Origin: G965230615 sp965230615
GTDB taxonomy: Bacteria; Pseudomonadota; Gammaproteobacteria; HTCC5015
Direction of reading: 5' to 3'
Assembly (NCBI GenBank): GCA_965230615.1
Contig: OZ246012.1
Location: 806,001 to 870,000, forward strand
Length of the DNA: 64,000 nucleotides
Shown piece by piece: positions 10,328 to 19,398 of this stretch. Below the pieces are notes generated by a model, which saw nothing but the letters and a program-made list of their open reading frames with translations, did no database searches and had not been told where the DNA came from. Position numbers and translations under genes: made by a program. Within the stretch, counting starts at the first letter, position 1, and every line of letters begins with the position of its first letter.

Positions 10328-10417
10328 CTACTGACGCTTCAAAGCACGATCCAATGCTTCTCTAATGCTGACTTCAGCCAGAAAGCGTTTGTTTTTAAGT
10401 TTACGCAGGCTTGCCGT
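10328..10417 (-). pseudogene. Chimeric integrase N-terminus remnant
   Basis: The minus frame reads TASLRKLKNKRFLAEV, closely matching the N-terminus of the intact integrase at 34673 (MATIRKLNNKRFLAEV). It then breaks into SIREALDRALKRQ and a stop, which resembles the C-terminal end of the ribbon-helix-helix protein at 16889-17071 (EWVREVLDNALKRNR). This looks like a deletion scar that joined the head of an integrase to the tail of another small gene. The flanking sequence to the right (CATTCGCAATTTATTCGG) also resembles the sequence upstream of the intact integrase. Confidence 0.65.
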
Positions 10418-11154
10418 TCGTAATTCATTCGCAATTTATTCGGAACTTCGCGCGAATTACGGCTGAATATGGCATTAATGTAACGGCCGGACCCTAAAAG
10501 AGGAAGCCTAAGTCATTGATTGGCAAGGAATAGAAGGATAAAGCCGGATATGGCTAAAATCTAATGGTGTCCGAGACCCGAGCCGCACTTGTTGCGGCGA
10601 GTGTCAAAAGCCCTTAACAACCCGGCCTCGGGTTAGAAGGCTCAAGTAGATTAACGAAGGTTAGACAACCGAAAGACTTTTGAAGGTTAAAATGATGGTG
10701 CCCGGGGCCGGAGCTAAAATACTTAAAAAGTTCAATGACTTACAGAAATTGATTCGCGCCGTTTTCGCACAATTTCAATAAAGTGCCGGTTTTAGTCTGA
10801 CCTGTTAATTTTATGGCAGGTAAAGATATTTATTCAAGTGCCAATCGGGAATCGAACTCGCACATCTGTATGACAACCCTTTCCTTGGATATAGAGTTGA
10901 TAGAAAAGCTGGAAAGCTCTACAGGGCAGCAGTCTTTTTTGCCTTTCTCCGAGTTTGTAATAGTCTCGGTCACATCCTTTAAATTGGCAAGAGACGCCTG
11001 ACACAGGATATTACGGCTTATGAGGAAATATCTCGGCTTTCGGCCTCCAAGCATGATATGGGCTAAGGGCCGGACCCTAAGGAAATCGGCTATTTTGCGG
11101 CTCATTATCTATTTGATTTTCAAGCCAAACTCTATGGCCATTGCCTTAGCAGTA
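10418..11154. other. Degenerate att-like region with repeated GC-rich motifs
   Basis: About 740 bases without a convincing gene. A phrase like the 3' end of a tRNA read in antisense, TGGTGCCCGGGGCCGGA, sits at 10696-10712, with a relative TGGTGTCCGAGACCC at 10565. A 13-base direct repeat GGCCGGACCCTAA occurs at 10485-10497 and 11068-11080. Similar phrases lie beside the intact integrase (34840-34860). This fits the scar of one or more integration events at a tRNA-end target. Short ORFs here have no ribosome site or family signal. Confidence 0.5.
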
Positions 11155-11637
11155 TTAGCCGTCTACTTGGTCAGATGGAATAGTATATTTCTCAAGAAAT
11201 TCATCAAAGCTATTAGCTAGTAACATTTTATGATCAGGATCATCAACAGGGTCACCACGAAAGAGAAAAACTACAGACGGAAAACTCTTAGCTTGAGAAT
11301 AATCCAAACAAAGATAAACTTCTTCCTTCCGAGAAAAAGGTATTAATTTTTCATAACCTTCATCTATTAGAGTTTCATATGAATAGAGCACGGAATAACT
11401 ACCATATTGCAAATCATTATGATACATATGATATATACACTCTATGAACATTGGCTCCCCATTTGAATATCGCGGTATCAAGTTAAGCGGGCACTCTCCA
11501 CCATGAGAAGTAAGCATACTTGCTAACAAAGGTGGTATTTTTAAACTTATTCTTTTCTCTAAAGTTTCAACTTGATCCAAAGATGCTTTTTTAATATCAC
11601 TTCTAGATAAATAAGGCTGCCAAACAATATCAATCAT
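11155..11637 (-). CDS. SUKH (SMI1/KNR4) immunity protein
   Basis: A 160-residue protein with the SMI1/KNR4 pattern: a helix SLDQVETLEKRISLKIPPLL, then HGGECPLNLIPRYSNGEP, a strand region VYLCLDYSQ, and the ending LANSFDEFLEKY. SUKH proteins are the commonest immunity proteins of polymorphic nuclease toxins. The ATG at 11637 is chosen over an upstream in-frame ATG because GGAGG lies about 10 bases before it. It overlaps the toxin stop by one base (TAATG), implying coupled translation. Its job would be to bind and block the upstream WHH nuclease. Family assignment is good; the partner is inferred from position. Confidence 0.85.
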   Translation of the reverse strand: MIDIVWQPYLSRSDIKKASLDQVETLEKRISLKIPPLLASMLTSHGGECPLNLIPRYSNGEPMFIECIYHMYHNDLQYGSYSVLYSYETLIDEGYEKLIPFSRKEEVYLCLDYSQAKSFPSVVFLFRGDPVDDPDHKMLLANSFDEFLEKYTIPSDQVDG

Positions 11638-12947
11638 TACCCTCTTCCTCCCCCCCACGTATTCATGCCACCACTATGGCCAAATCTTTCATGCAGCGTC
11701 TCATCTACAAGTTGCATTTTAGCTGCATCTTGATGGTGATGCCACCTTAAACCAGGAGGAGAAAACTTCATTTGCCTTGGTGTCCCTGCCAAAAAAAACT
11801 CCATTTGCTCAGGCGTAAAACCCATATCATGCTCTAAATCAGGGTTTTCTAATAATAACTCTTTCATTCTTAAGTTAGCTGCCTGTATATGCTCATAATC
11901 ACGCCCACTGTTAATATGCTCATCACCAATATATGTTTCAAATATTGTAAATTCAGGCATCAAATTTTCGCATTTATTTACTTTGTATGTCTTGCCATAC
12001 TTCTTACGTGTAGCCACTTTATTCGGGAGATCACCACTAGGGTTAGGGATTTTTTTCGGCCGCCCCGATGTTCCCTCTAAAGGCTGGATCTCTCCATCAA
12101 TAACAACAGGCTTACGATGTGGTTCATTATCTTTATGCACTGTCGCAGGGTCTTTATACACTTTACAATTGGTGCTGTCTCTGCCTCCGCAGGGAAGCGT
12201 TTTTCCACCATAAATTCGGCCTTTTGGTTTTGATTCTGATTTAACAGTTTTTTCAACCTTAACATCTTTTGGCGATGGCTCTTCACCCACAGGTTCCGCA
12301 TAATACCCTGGTGGTGGACCTGTGATTTTATTATCAAACATATCTTCATGAAGAAAAGAGCCATGATTCTTCATTTGAATCACTGTTAATTTGCCATTCA
12401 CAATTAATTCGGCAGCTCTTATTTGATAATAATCTGTCTTTGCTCCATACCCTAAATCAACAAAGTCACTTTGGGCAATGAGGCTCTTATTCTTGGCAAG
12501 CGTTTCTTTCCAATAAACTTCGGGTAACATTTTTTGCGGCATGTCTAATCCGCCTATGAATTTTTTCGCATCATCAAGCACTTGGAATTTTTGATGTTTT
12601 TTAGCGTAAACTTGGTAAAGCGGTGTGCTGACAATTACGGCCGCAATAAAATAATAAACAGTATCTTTCCCATCACTTGCAGGCTTAAATTGATCGAGGT
12701 CGGGAATGCGGTAAAAACATAATTTTCCAGATGCGGTTGATTGAGCAAATTTCCCGTAAGTTGCAACATCATCGTTTTCATAAAAATCCAACAGATAGTG
12801 CTCTTTCAAAATTCTACGCATATCACTTATATCGACGTCTAAATTTGATATAAATGTCATTGCTGAAGATATATCGACAAATACCTCTCGATTGAGTTTA
12901 AAATAATTACCTGATGCGCGGCCCTCGACAAGAAAACGCCGACCCAT
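11637..12947 (-). CDS. Polymorphic toxin with WHH (HNH/EndoVII) nuclease tip
   Basis: A 436-residue protein. Residues 1 to about 210 form an unrecognised globular head, followed by a Pro/Lys-rich linker (about 215-310). The C-terminal 75 residues carry LRWHHHQDAAKMQLV, a spaced ERFGHSGG and a WGGG end. This is the WHH signature of the HNH/endonuclease VII nucleases that form the tips of bacterial toxins. There is no signal peptide, so delivery would need a secretion machine (type VI or similar) that I do not see here. The SUKH gene begins inside its stop codon, a classic toxin-immunity order. Start: first ATG in the frame, with no good ribosome site, so it is uncertain. Confidence 0.85.
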   Translation of the reverse strand: MGRRFLVEGRASGNYFKLNREVFVDISSAMTFISNLDVDISDMRRILKEHYLLDFYENDDVATYGKFAQSTASGKLCFYRIPDLDQFKPASDGKDTVYYFIAAVIVSTPLYQVYAKKHQKFQVLDDAKKFIGGLDMPQKMLPEVYWKETLAKNKSLIAQSDFVDLGYGAKTDYYQIRAAELIVNGKLTVIQMKNHGSFLHEDMFDNKITGPPPGYYAEPVGEEPSPKDVKVEKTVKSESKPKGRIYGGKTLPCGGRDSTNCKVYKDPATVHKDNEPHRKPVVIDGEIQPLEGTSGRPKKIPNPSGDLPNKVATRKKYGKTYKVNKCENLMPEFTIFETYIGDEHINSGRDYEHIQAANLRMKELLLENPDLEHDMGFTPEQMEFFLAGTPRQMKFSPPGLRWHHHQDAAKMQLVDETLHERFGHSGGMNTWGGGRG

Positions 12948-13354
12948 GCTATCAAGAACGATATTATTAATAGCCCTATCCTTATATTATATTTTTCCCT
13001 AAGCCCGTTAATTTAGCAGCCATTCAATAAAATATCGATTCGTGTCAACACGATTCCTGGATGATGGGGAGCACAAGCAAACTTAACATAACAGAAACAA
13101 TTAGATACTCATGCTTCAACCTGACAGTGAAGTTTATATATTGGCATATCTATCAACCGCCAAGGCAAAAGGGCCTTTTCCAACCATACAAGTGGTAGCC
13201 CTAATGGCCCTCAACGATCAGTAAACATTAGAGGACGTACCACGTTATTACCAATCATAACAACTAAAAACGTGGCCTATCTCTTATCAATCTAAACACA
13301 GGCTGTTTCCGGCCATTAGCAGACGTTAAAAGCAACGCAATCCTTAGTATAAAA
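12948..13354. other. Gene-free stretch
   Basis: About 400 bases between the toxin start and the ATPase stop. No ORF with a ribosome site is visible. It should contain the promoter of the toxin-immunity pair. Confidence 0.5.
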
Positions 13355-15040
13355 CTACAAACTTTTAACTCTATCAACCTCCTCGTACAAACATGTGAAG
13401 TTAGTAAAATCTTCCAAATTATTTCGCGACAAAATGAACTCTTCAAAATCACGCTTTCTCTTTTCATCAAACTCTACAATTACATCGCCATTAGACATAC
13501 TGATTGTTTTAGTAAAACCTTTAAATAACTCTTCAGCAAATAGATTTTCAATGCCTCTTTTTGCAAAATTGTTGTTTTGATTTTTGTGTAGTGTAAAGGG
13601 AAAGGTATTATTTGATTGTTCTACTTGCGGGTTTACATCGCAGTCCCATACAAAGATAACCTTGTTTTCATGCCTAGTTCTAGAGAGAAAATCAAACAGG
13701 GTTTTTAGTTGATTTTTTCCTGATACACCTTCTACCCCCGACAACACCTCAATGCCATCAATACCCTTAAGTCGCAAGGCTTGTTCTATTATGCGGGTAT
13801 TGTTGCCCTCAGTAATAATGGTTAGATTAGACCTAGTTAACTCATCAAAAAGCTTTAGCCCTTGTTCAATCGTGGCAAATCCTTGTGTCAATATTTGCAG
13901 AGCATCTGACTTTGACTTTTTCTCAATCCTATTGAGCCCAGATCTATTCATCACATAAATCGATTCGTCTGGTGCTAGAGCTATCGTGGTTGGCGAATGT
14001 GTCACCAAAATAACTTTTACTCCCTGTTTAAGAAATATATTTTCAATAACATTGAGCATATTTTTCATCATTGAAGGGTGAAGCGATGCATCGACTTCAT
14101 CAAGCAGCAATAAATCGGGGAAATGCTTGTCACTTGAAGATTTGTATATTGATGCGACTAGTGCCATCAATATCTTCTCTCCCGAAGACAATCGACTAAA
14201 CTCAATCTCCAAGCTGGGTTTTTCTGTATGTTGAAGTTTTAGCTGAAAACTTCCAAAATAGTCAGAGCCTTCAGGTGAGTTAACTCTATATTTTAATGTG
14301 TCAAACTCAGAAAGTATTTCGTTTACTACATCCCAAGGTTTGTCACCATGCAATTCAAAAAAGGCATCTTCGCTAAGAACGTCATAATTTTTCCCATTTT
14401 TTTCATTCTCATACGTATTTACCTGATTACCTCTATATTTCACATAGTAATCCCAAAACATCTTCCCAAGCTGGTGCGGTAGAAAATCATTTTTGAATAC
14501 AAAAGGTTTGAATTTTTTTAAAAATTCTTCGTGTTCAATTTCATCGACGCTATAAGGCAATTTTTTAGCTAACGCATAAATACCTTGTGCTTGCGGGTTA
14601 TCCTTCTGATTTTTATTACCAAAAAAATTTTTAATCTGCTGCTTATATTGCTTTATAGGCTCCGCATTAATGCCTAGAAAGTTCCTGTTTTCTTTTTCAC
14701 AGAGTTCTTTAATTTCGTTATACTGATGCCCTAAACTATTCCGCCAATTCGTAACATTATTCTTTACTTGGCTATTATAATATTGCCACGCAGATTCTCT
14801 TTCTTGAGCTATTTGGTGCGCATTAAATGCGCTTTCATTCTCCAGCTTAAATGTTTCGTAATTGAACAGAACGACATGAGCGTTTTCCATCCCAGAAATT
14901 TTTACTTTTCTCTCTCTTATGGCTTCTAGTAGGTGGCTTTTCCCCGAGCCATTCACTCCTGTCAATACTGTGAAATCTGGTATCGATACAGGGTTAAATT
15001 CATCTATAGATACATGCTTGTTGAAGAAGACTAAATTCAA
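13355..15040 (-). CDS. OLD-like AAA ATPase with TOPRIM-type domain
   Basis: A 561-residue protein starting at TTG, with AGGA about 10 bases before it. Walker A is GVNGSGKSH near residue 30. The ABC-type signature SRLSSGEK lies near 280, Walker B LLLLDEVDASLHP near 315, and the switch histidine in VTHSP near 345. The C-terminal part has ITEGNNT (about 407) and VWDCDVN (about 463), the acidic pattern of TOPRIM nucleases. This is the layout of overcoming-lysogenization-defect (OLD) nucleases and related phage-defence ATPases. It stands alone with no UvrD-like helicase next to it, so it would be a single-gene OLD-type protein rather than Gabija. A DNA-targeting defence role is inferred. Confidence 0.82.
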   Translation of the reverse strand: MNLVFFNKHVSIDEFNPVSIPDFTVLTGVNGSGKSHLLEAIRERKVKISGMENAHVVLFNYETFKLENESAFNAHQIAQERESAWQYYNSQVKNNVTNWRNSLGHQYNEIKELCEKENRNFLGINAEPIKQYKQQIKNFFGNKNQKDNPQAQGIYALAKKLPYSVDEIEHEEFLKKFKPFVFKNDFLPHQLGKMFWDYYVKYRGNQVNTYENEKNGKNYDVLSEDAFFELHGDKPWDVVNEILSEFDTLKYRVNSPEGSDYFGSFQLKLQHTEKPSLEIEFSRLSSGEKILMALVASIYKSSSDKHFPDLLLLDEVDASLHPSMMKNMLNVIENIFLKQGVKVILVTHSPTTIALAPDESIYVMNRSGLNRIEKKSKSDALQILTQGFATIEQGLKLFDELTRSNLTIITEGNNTRIIEQALRLKGIDGIEVLSGVEGVSGKNQLKTLFDFLSRTRHENKVIFVWDCDVNPQVEQSNNTFPFTLHKNQNNNFAKRGIENLFAEELFKGFTKTISMSNGDVIVEFDEKRKRDFEEFILSRNNLEDFTNFTCLYEEVDRVKSL

Positions 15041-15954
15041 GATTATTTTTCCTATAATTACTACTATTTAAAAAAAATTGTAAATGTCCGCTTTGGGTCG
15101 ATAGCAGGGGCATTTAAAAAAATACCACATGTTTTTTATGCCCTATTAAACTGAGCCTAAGCAAAAAACAACCAGAGCCGGGAAACTCAAAGTTGCGCTA
15201 AAGAGCGACTGATAATCACTATCCCCCAAATAACTAATCATAAAACTTATACCCAAAATACACCCAAAAAAGCAGATGGGCTCCCTTTCATTTGCCTTTA
15301 ACAAATCCACGTTTTTCTCGTGTGAAATTACAGACATATTTTAAACGACATCACTAAGATCAGCGAGACCAGCACAGCAGATAAGGGAAAAAATAATTAA
15401 GCCATGCAAGAGAGCACGTATTACTACCTAAAAATATTATAATGGCAGCGCCTCAGCTCGCACTGCCTATGTTGAACTCTGATCAAAAGGTGATCAGTTA
15501 TTGGATTCGTGGTTCCCTTACTGTCTCTCCGACCAGACGTTCCTTGTTAGCCGTATTGAGATTGCCCTAACTGCGGTTGAGGCGCTGATGTCCTGCCTAC
15601 AGATTAATTGCGATGATGACCCTTAGTACCAATTCACTCCTTCAGATCATCTAGGCCATTATTTGCCAAAATTTTAACGGTACACCTCTTTGGTCATATG
15701 ATGACCGGTTTTAATATCCATCAGACCAGTCTCAGTAAAAGCTTACCTCAGATTAAATTCTGCACCTGCGGTTGTGAGTAACTATAATGCCTTCCCAACA
15801 CGCCAAGCTGAATGACAGGCTTACAGCTAAAGGATTTCCTCCTAAGCCGAACAATCACTCCCTCTTCCACAAGAGTAGCTTTTGAATAAGTTGGATAGCG
15901 CCAAAAAGTCAGTTAATATCTTAATATGCGTACTTCAACAATATAGGGCAATAC
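15041..15954. other. Long gene-poor stretch
   Basis: About 900 bases. One 63-codon minus-strand ORF (15146-15337) encodes a possible membrane segment but has no ribosome site. A 7-bp inverted repeat (CTGATCA/TGATCAG) lies at 15479-15497. I see no recognisable gene, RNA or insertion-sequence end; the stretch may be degraded sequence. Confidence 0.45.
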
Positions 15955-16620
15955 GTGTTTATATTTCTGGATGAATCAGGCGATTTAGGTTTTGACTTTG
16001 CGCATAAAAAGCCTTCACAAAAATTCGTCATTACCCTATTGATTTGTCATAACAAAGCGGCGGTTGATAGCTTCAAAACCGCTGTCAAAAGAACCCTGAA
16101 AAATAAACTGAACCACAAAGCCAGCAACAAACGGTTTGTGCATGAGTTACATGCCGTGAGTGTTGCTTTGCCAATCAAAGATTACTTCTATCGACAAATC
16201 AAAAGCCAGGACTGGTGCCTTTATACGGTAGCACTGAATAAACCAAGAGTATATGACTACTTTAAAAACAAATCAGGACGCAAAAAACTCTATAATTTTT
16301 TGGCGAACTTTCTACTGCAAGAAATCGATCTAAGCACAGCAAGTCCAACCGTTACCATGGTGGTCGATAGATGTAAGAACAAAGCCGATATTGAAGACTT
16401 TAATCAGTATTTGGCAAATCAACTAGAGGCTAAACTGCCACTGAATATCCCTTTGAACATTAGCCACGAAGACTCGATATCCAATACGGGCTTGCAGGCG
16501 GTTGATTTGTTTTGCTGGGGTATTTATCGTAAATACGAACAGGGTGATACCGAATGGTATCAACGCTATGCCGATAAAATAGCTTTCGAAACAGAGTATT
16601 TGGGCAGTGAACAGGCATAA
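15955..16620 (+). CDS. DUF3800 family protein
   Basis: A 221-residue protein starting at GTG, with AGGG 8 bases upstream. The N-terminus FIFLDESGDLGF, the central TMVVDRCKNK and the C-terminal HEDSISNTGLQAVDLFCWG with a following Lys-Glu pair match DUF3800. That family is thought to have an RNase H-like fold with conserved acidic residues and is often found near mobile DNA and defence genes. The acidic residues Asp6, Glu7 and Asp10 are present. Substrate and function are unknown. It stands alone in its strand context. Confidence 0.85.
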   Translation: MFIFLDESGDLGFDFAHKKPSQKFVITLLICHNKAAVDSFKTAVKRTLKNKLNHKASNKRFVHELHAVSVALPIKDYFYRQIKSQDWCLYTVALNKPRVYDYFKNKSGRKKLYNFLANFLLQEIDLSTASPTVTMVVDRCKNKADIEDFNQYLANQLEAKLPLNIPLNISHEDSISNTGLQAVDLFCWGIYRKYEQGDTEWYQRYADKIAFETEYLGSEQA

Positions 16621-16888
16621 AAAAGACGGTCCCTACTATGTCTAGATTCCTAGCACTCTTGCCAACCGATGGAAGGGAACATGCTAGGCACATAATAGGA
16701 CTTACCCGTCTATTAGTTATGATCGGCCTTTTCGCGTAAAAGTTCAAGGGTGAGTGCGGTTAATTTTGCGGAAAATCACATTCAAATAGCGGCTTATTTT
16801 ATGCCCAATCAAACAACAAACTAGGCCTAACCGTTTGATTTAATTCAAAAGCTAACCCTGCCATTCTGCGTAAGCTATAGTCAGCTGC

Positions 16889-17071
16889 TTACCTATTACG
16901 TTTCAAAGCATTATCTAATACTTCCCTCACCCATTCACTAAAGGTCTTTCCTTCACCTTTGGCTTTTTGCTTATAAGCTTTTAATTGTTCCTCAGTCACA
17001 CGAACACCTGCCAGTGATTTATTGGCAGGTTTATCAACTGGAGGGCGGCCTTTTGCGTCTTTATTTCCCAT
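16889..17071 (-). CDS. Small ribbon-helix-helix-like protein
   Basis: 60 residues: a basic, Pro-rich head (GNKDAKGRPPVDKPANK) followed by a predicted strand LAGVRVTEEQ and two helices ending WVREVLDNALKRNR. This resembles mobilisation-type or CopG-like ribbon-helix-helix DNA-binding proteins. A palindrome, TAAATGCCTATACATTTA, lies upstream at 17129-17146 and could be its operator. No partner toxin or relaxase sits next to it. The C-terminal sequence reappears in the integrase scar at 10328. Confidence 0.65.
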   Translation of the reverse strand: MGNKDAKGRPPVDKPANKSLAGVRVTEEQLKAYKQKAKGEGKTFSEWVREVLDNALKRNR

Positions 17072-17128
17072 AACTTGGCAATTATAGCGATTTTAAATGC
17101 ATAGACAATTAATGCTTGCGCTTTATTC

Positions 17129-17146
17129 TAAATGCCTATACATTTA
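17129..17146. promoter_or_regulatory. Palindromic operator candidate
   Basis: TAAATG and CATTTA arms flank CCTATA, between a divergent ribbon-helix-helix gene and a downstream XRE gene. A related half (TTTAAATGCATAG) lies about 35 bases to the left. Small DNA-binding proteins often regulate themselves through such sites; binding is inferred. Confidence 0.4.
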
Positions 17147-17339
17147 ATAGCGCGCCCTGCCAGTGCTTACGACACTGACAAGGCACTACCCCAACCAACT
17201 ACTAAGGAGTTGATCGTGGCTAAGCCAGATAATACACCAGATAGTACTAAAAACCCTCTCATAAGTGACAACAAACAACTTATTTTTCACTCAACCTATT
17301 GTTTTTCATACCTTTTATTGAATTATAAGGAGAAACACA

Positions 17340-17585
17340 ATGGCTAGCGATATGCTCAAGGAAGTGGGAAACGCGTTGAAACATCAACGGCAGCAAATTA
17401 AAGTCAGCCAGGAAACGGTCGCGACTCGCTCTGGCATCAGCTATCGGTATTACCAGTCTGTTGAGGGAGGCAAATCTTCTGCGGGTATCCGCGTGTTATT
17501 TCGCATTTGCCGGGGCCTAGGTTGCCACTATTCGGCGATACTAGAGCAGGCATGGCGGGTATTTAATCGGCCTGACTCCCGATAA
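17340..17585 (+). CDS. XRE-family DNA-binding protein
   Basis: 81 residues with AAGGAG 7 bases before the ATG. A helix-turn-helix spans about residues 20-45 (VSQETVATRSGISYRYYQSVE), followed by GKSSAGIRVLFRICRGL, typical of Cro/CI-like regulators. It is related in style to the XRE protein at 59106 (both have a YRYYQ/FRYYQ turn and small acidic helix). It stands alone, so it may repress itself or a nearby mobile element. Targets are unknown. Confidence 0.85.
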   Translation: MASDMLKEVGNALKHQRQQIKVSQETVATRSGISYRYYQSVEGGKSSAGIRVLFRICRGLGCHYSAILEQAWRVFNRPDSR

Positions 17586-18806
17586 ACATGGGCATTAACC
17601 CGCCTGCCTCGTGTTGGCGGGTTGATATCGTTTTCTATTACTCATCATCTATAGATAACCATATCTACAAATACCCTTCCCCTCACCAATCTCTATATTC
17701 AGCCAACACTATCTGCCATTCGCAAAATTGGCGAAAGCATTTTTGACTATTAACAGTTCAGGCTACTTTTAAAAGCACACACCATAATGGTGTATCTTTA
17801 CGAGCACGGTTCAGTTGGTAAGCGTTAATAGCCATACTATGATCTCAGACCATAGCATCACCAGTGGCCAGGCCACTCATGCAAGGGCTTGGGAGTACTA
17901 CCCCTAAAACCTGAAAGTAAAAGATTTTCATCTTAACTAAGGCATTGCTCTTGTGAGAGCGCCTGTAAGATTTGTGTTAATAATGTCAATCTTTATTATT
18001 TCATTCAGTTACATCAACTTTATTCAGATGAATAACACCTCCTATCTTATTGAAAATGCAATAGTATGTTTCGTAATTAACACGTTACTTCTCATGATAC
18101 TCATGTTATCTCACGCGCATGACATGTTATGCCAGTTGTTACGCCTATTTTCTCATGGTTCACTCATGCTCATGTCTCCTGTTGTCAAATTTTAAGTTTT
18201 CAACTATCCCACTTTTTATGCTGGTTGGTCTCCAGGCTTGGCTTGCTACGAGGTTACGTGCCGTAGCCACACGCATATTCTTAAGAAGTCATCAGTCGTT
18301 TAAGCATTCCCCCCTGCACTCATCAATTGCCGGGAAATGAATCATCGCCAACATGCTCTTTTGAATTTTTTCCATCGGTATGTTGGCGATGATGCCGTTT
18401 TGGTCGTAGGAATAATCCATTCATGGATTTTCCCTGCGTCACTACCGCCTTTTTCGGTAGTGACGCAGGGAAAAGCATTGTTTTTATTACGTTTTTTCAT
18501 CAAAAATAATACTCATCCTGCGGCCGTCACTTTTAAAATGGATGATCAATAGTGTATTAATGGGGAAATCGGTTTGCTATGAATATATTTATATTGCTTA
18601 TGAAATCTTTTTTGTCGATTTCAATCTTATAGGCGAGATAATATGTTTTGCTAGAGTGATCTTTGGGTGTTTGAATATCAAGAAGTGTACTTTCCCGCAT
18701 GTAGCTTTATATCCATTTCTATATCTACATAGACACTTTCACAGCATCACTACAGTAGCTTCCCCCTCATTTCTAATGCCCTTCTTCATTGGCCACACTT
18801 GATTAA
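17586..18806. other. Gene-poor region with hairpins
   Basis: About 1.2 kb in which short ORFs on the plus strand encode hydrophobic stretches but lack ribosome sites. Folded sequence is visible at 17834-17900: CTATG/CATAG arms, then AGTGGCC/GGCCACT around a single base (17863-17877). A perfect 20-bp inverted repeat lies at 18428-18474. A D-loop-like phrase GGTTCAGTTGGTAAGCG sits just before the first hairpins, but I could not fold a tRNA from it. Confidence 0.4.
18428..18474. repeat. Perfect 20-bp inverted repeat
   Basis: Arms TTTTCCCTGCGTCACTACCG (18428-18447) and its exact complement (18455-18474) enclose a 7-base loop CCTTTTT. The A/T ends make it resemble a two-way terminator, but no clear gene ends on either side. 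It could also be a small palindromic repeat element. Confidence 0.75.
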
Positions 18807-19325
18807 ATGCCACTTTTTCTACTTGTAGTGTTTGGGTGTCCTAGATTCTTTGGCGGCGCTATTTTATACACACCCGCCTATATTATGGCACATCATACGG
18901 TTAACCAAATCACACGCTTACCGCCAGAGCATTTAAGTTTCAGTATCACAATTTTATCTATTGCGTATTTTCTTTATATTGCTGTGATCTCCTTGAGGAT
19001 AGTACTATTTATTTTTATCATTGTGCAAGTATCACTGCTGATGCTGAGGTTTATTTGGATGCAGATAAAAATGCAGGCATCTGTATTCTCGCTATCAGCC
19101 GCCAAAGACCTGGATAATCAACCTTCTGAACCTCTCTTTAGACCGATGGCTGCTACACTCATGGTAAGTATTATTATCATTATTACAACAACACTGGAAC
19201 AATCATCACTGCGTAGTGTGGTTAAAACCTTCTCTACTAATGTGGTTGCACTCACTGATTACTATGGAGGGCATACTTGCAACAAATTATATCGGCATGA
19301 TCGGGTGATTTTTTTTAAGCAATAA
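18807..19325 (+). CDS. Putative membrane protein of unknown function
   Basis: 172 residues with a strongly hydrophobic stretch at about 45-85 (ITILSIAYFLYIAVISLRIV, then further hydrophobic residues) and another at about 115-130 (MAATLMVSIIIIITTT). Two or three membrane segments are likely. No ribosome site is evident and I recognise no family. The stop follows a run of eight T (19309-19316). In the frame reached by dropping one T, the sequence stays open to 19398 (SNNDIHIAEHINSFEWRFKK). The present C-terminus may therefore be a frameshift product. Confidence 0.4.
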   Translation: MPLFLLVVFGCPRFFGGAILYTPAYIMAHHTVNQITRLPPEHLSFSITILSIAYFLYIAVISLRIVLFIFIIVQVSLLMLRFIWMQIKMQASVFSLSAAKDLDNQPSEPLFRPMAATLMVSIIIIITTTLEQSSLRSVVKTFSTNVVALTDYYGGHTCNKLYRHDRVIFFKQ

Positions 19326-19398
19326 CGATATTCATATTGCAGAACATATTAACAGTTTTGAGTGGCGATTTAAAAAAGGCATTTGTCGTACACTATAG

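Noticed and set aside
10830..11105. 91-codon minus-strand ORF in the att-like region
   Set aside because: No ribosome site, no family signal, and it spans repeated GC-rich att-like phrases.
15146..15337. 63-codon minus-strand ORF with a hydrophobic stretch
   Set aside because: No ribosome site and no partner; hydrophobic frames arise easily in AT-rich DNA.
17132..17347. 71-codon plus-strand ORF before the XRE gene
   Set aside because: It begins inside the palindromic operator, lacks a ribosome site and overlaps the strong start of the XRE gene.
17810..17900. Possible tRNA from the phrase GGTTCAGTTGGTAAGCG
   Set aside because: No matching acceptor stem, anticodon arm or T-arm could be built around it.
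17953..18195. 80-codon hydrophobic plus-strand ORF
   Set aside because: GTG or internal ATG start without a ribosome site, no family; left as unsupported.
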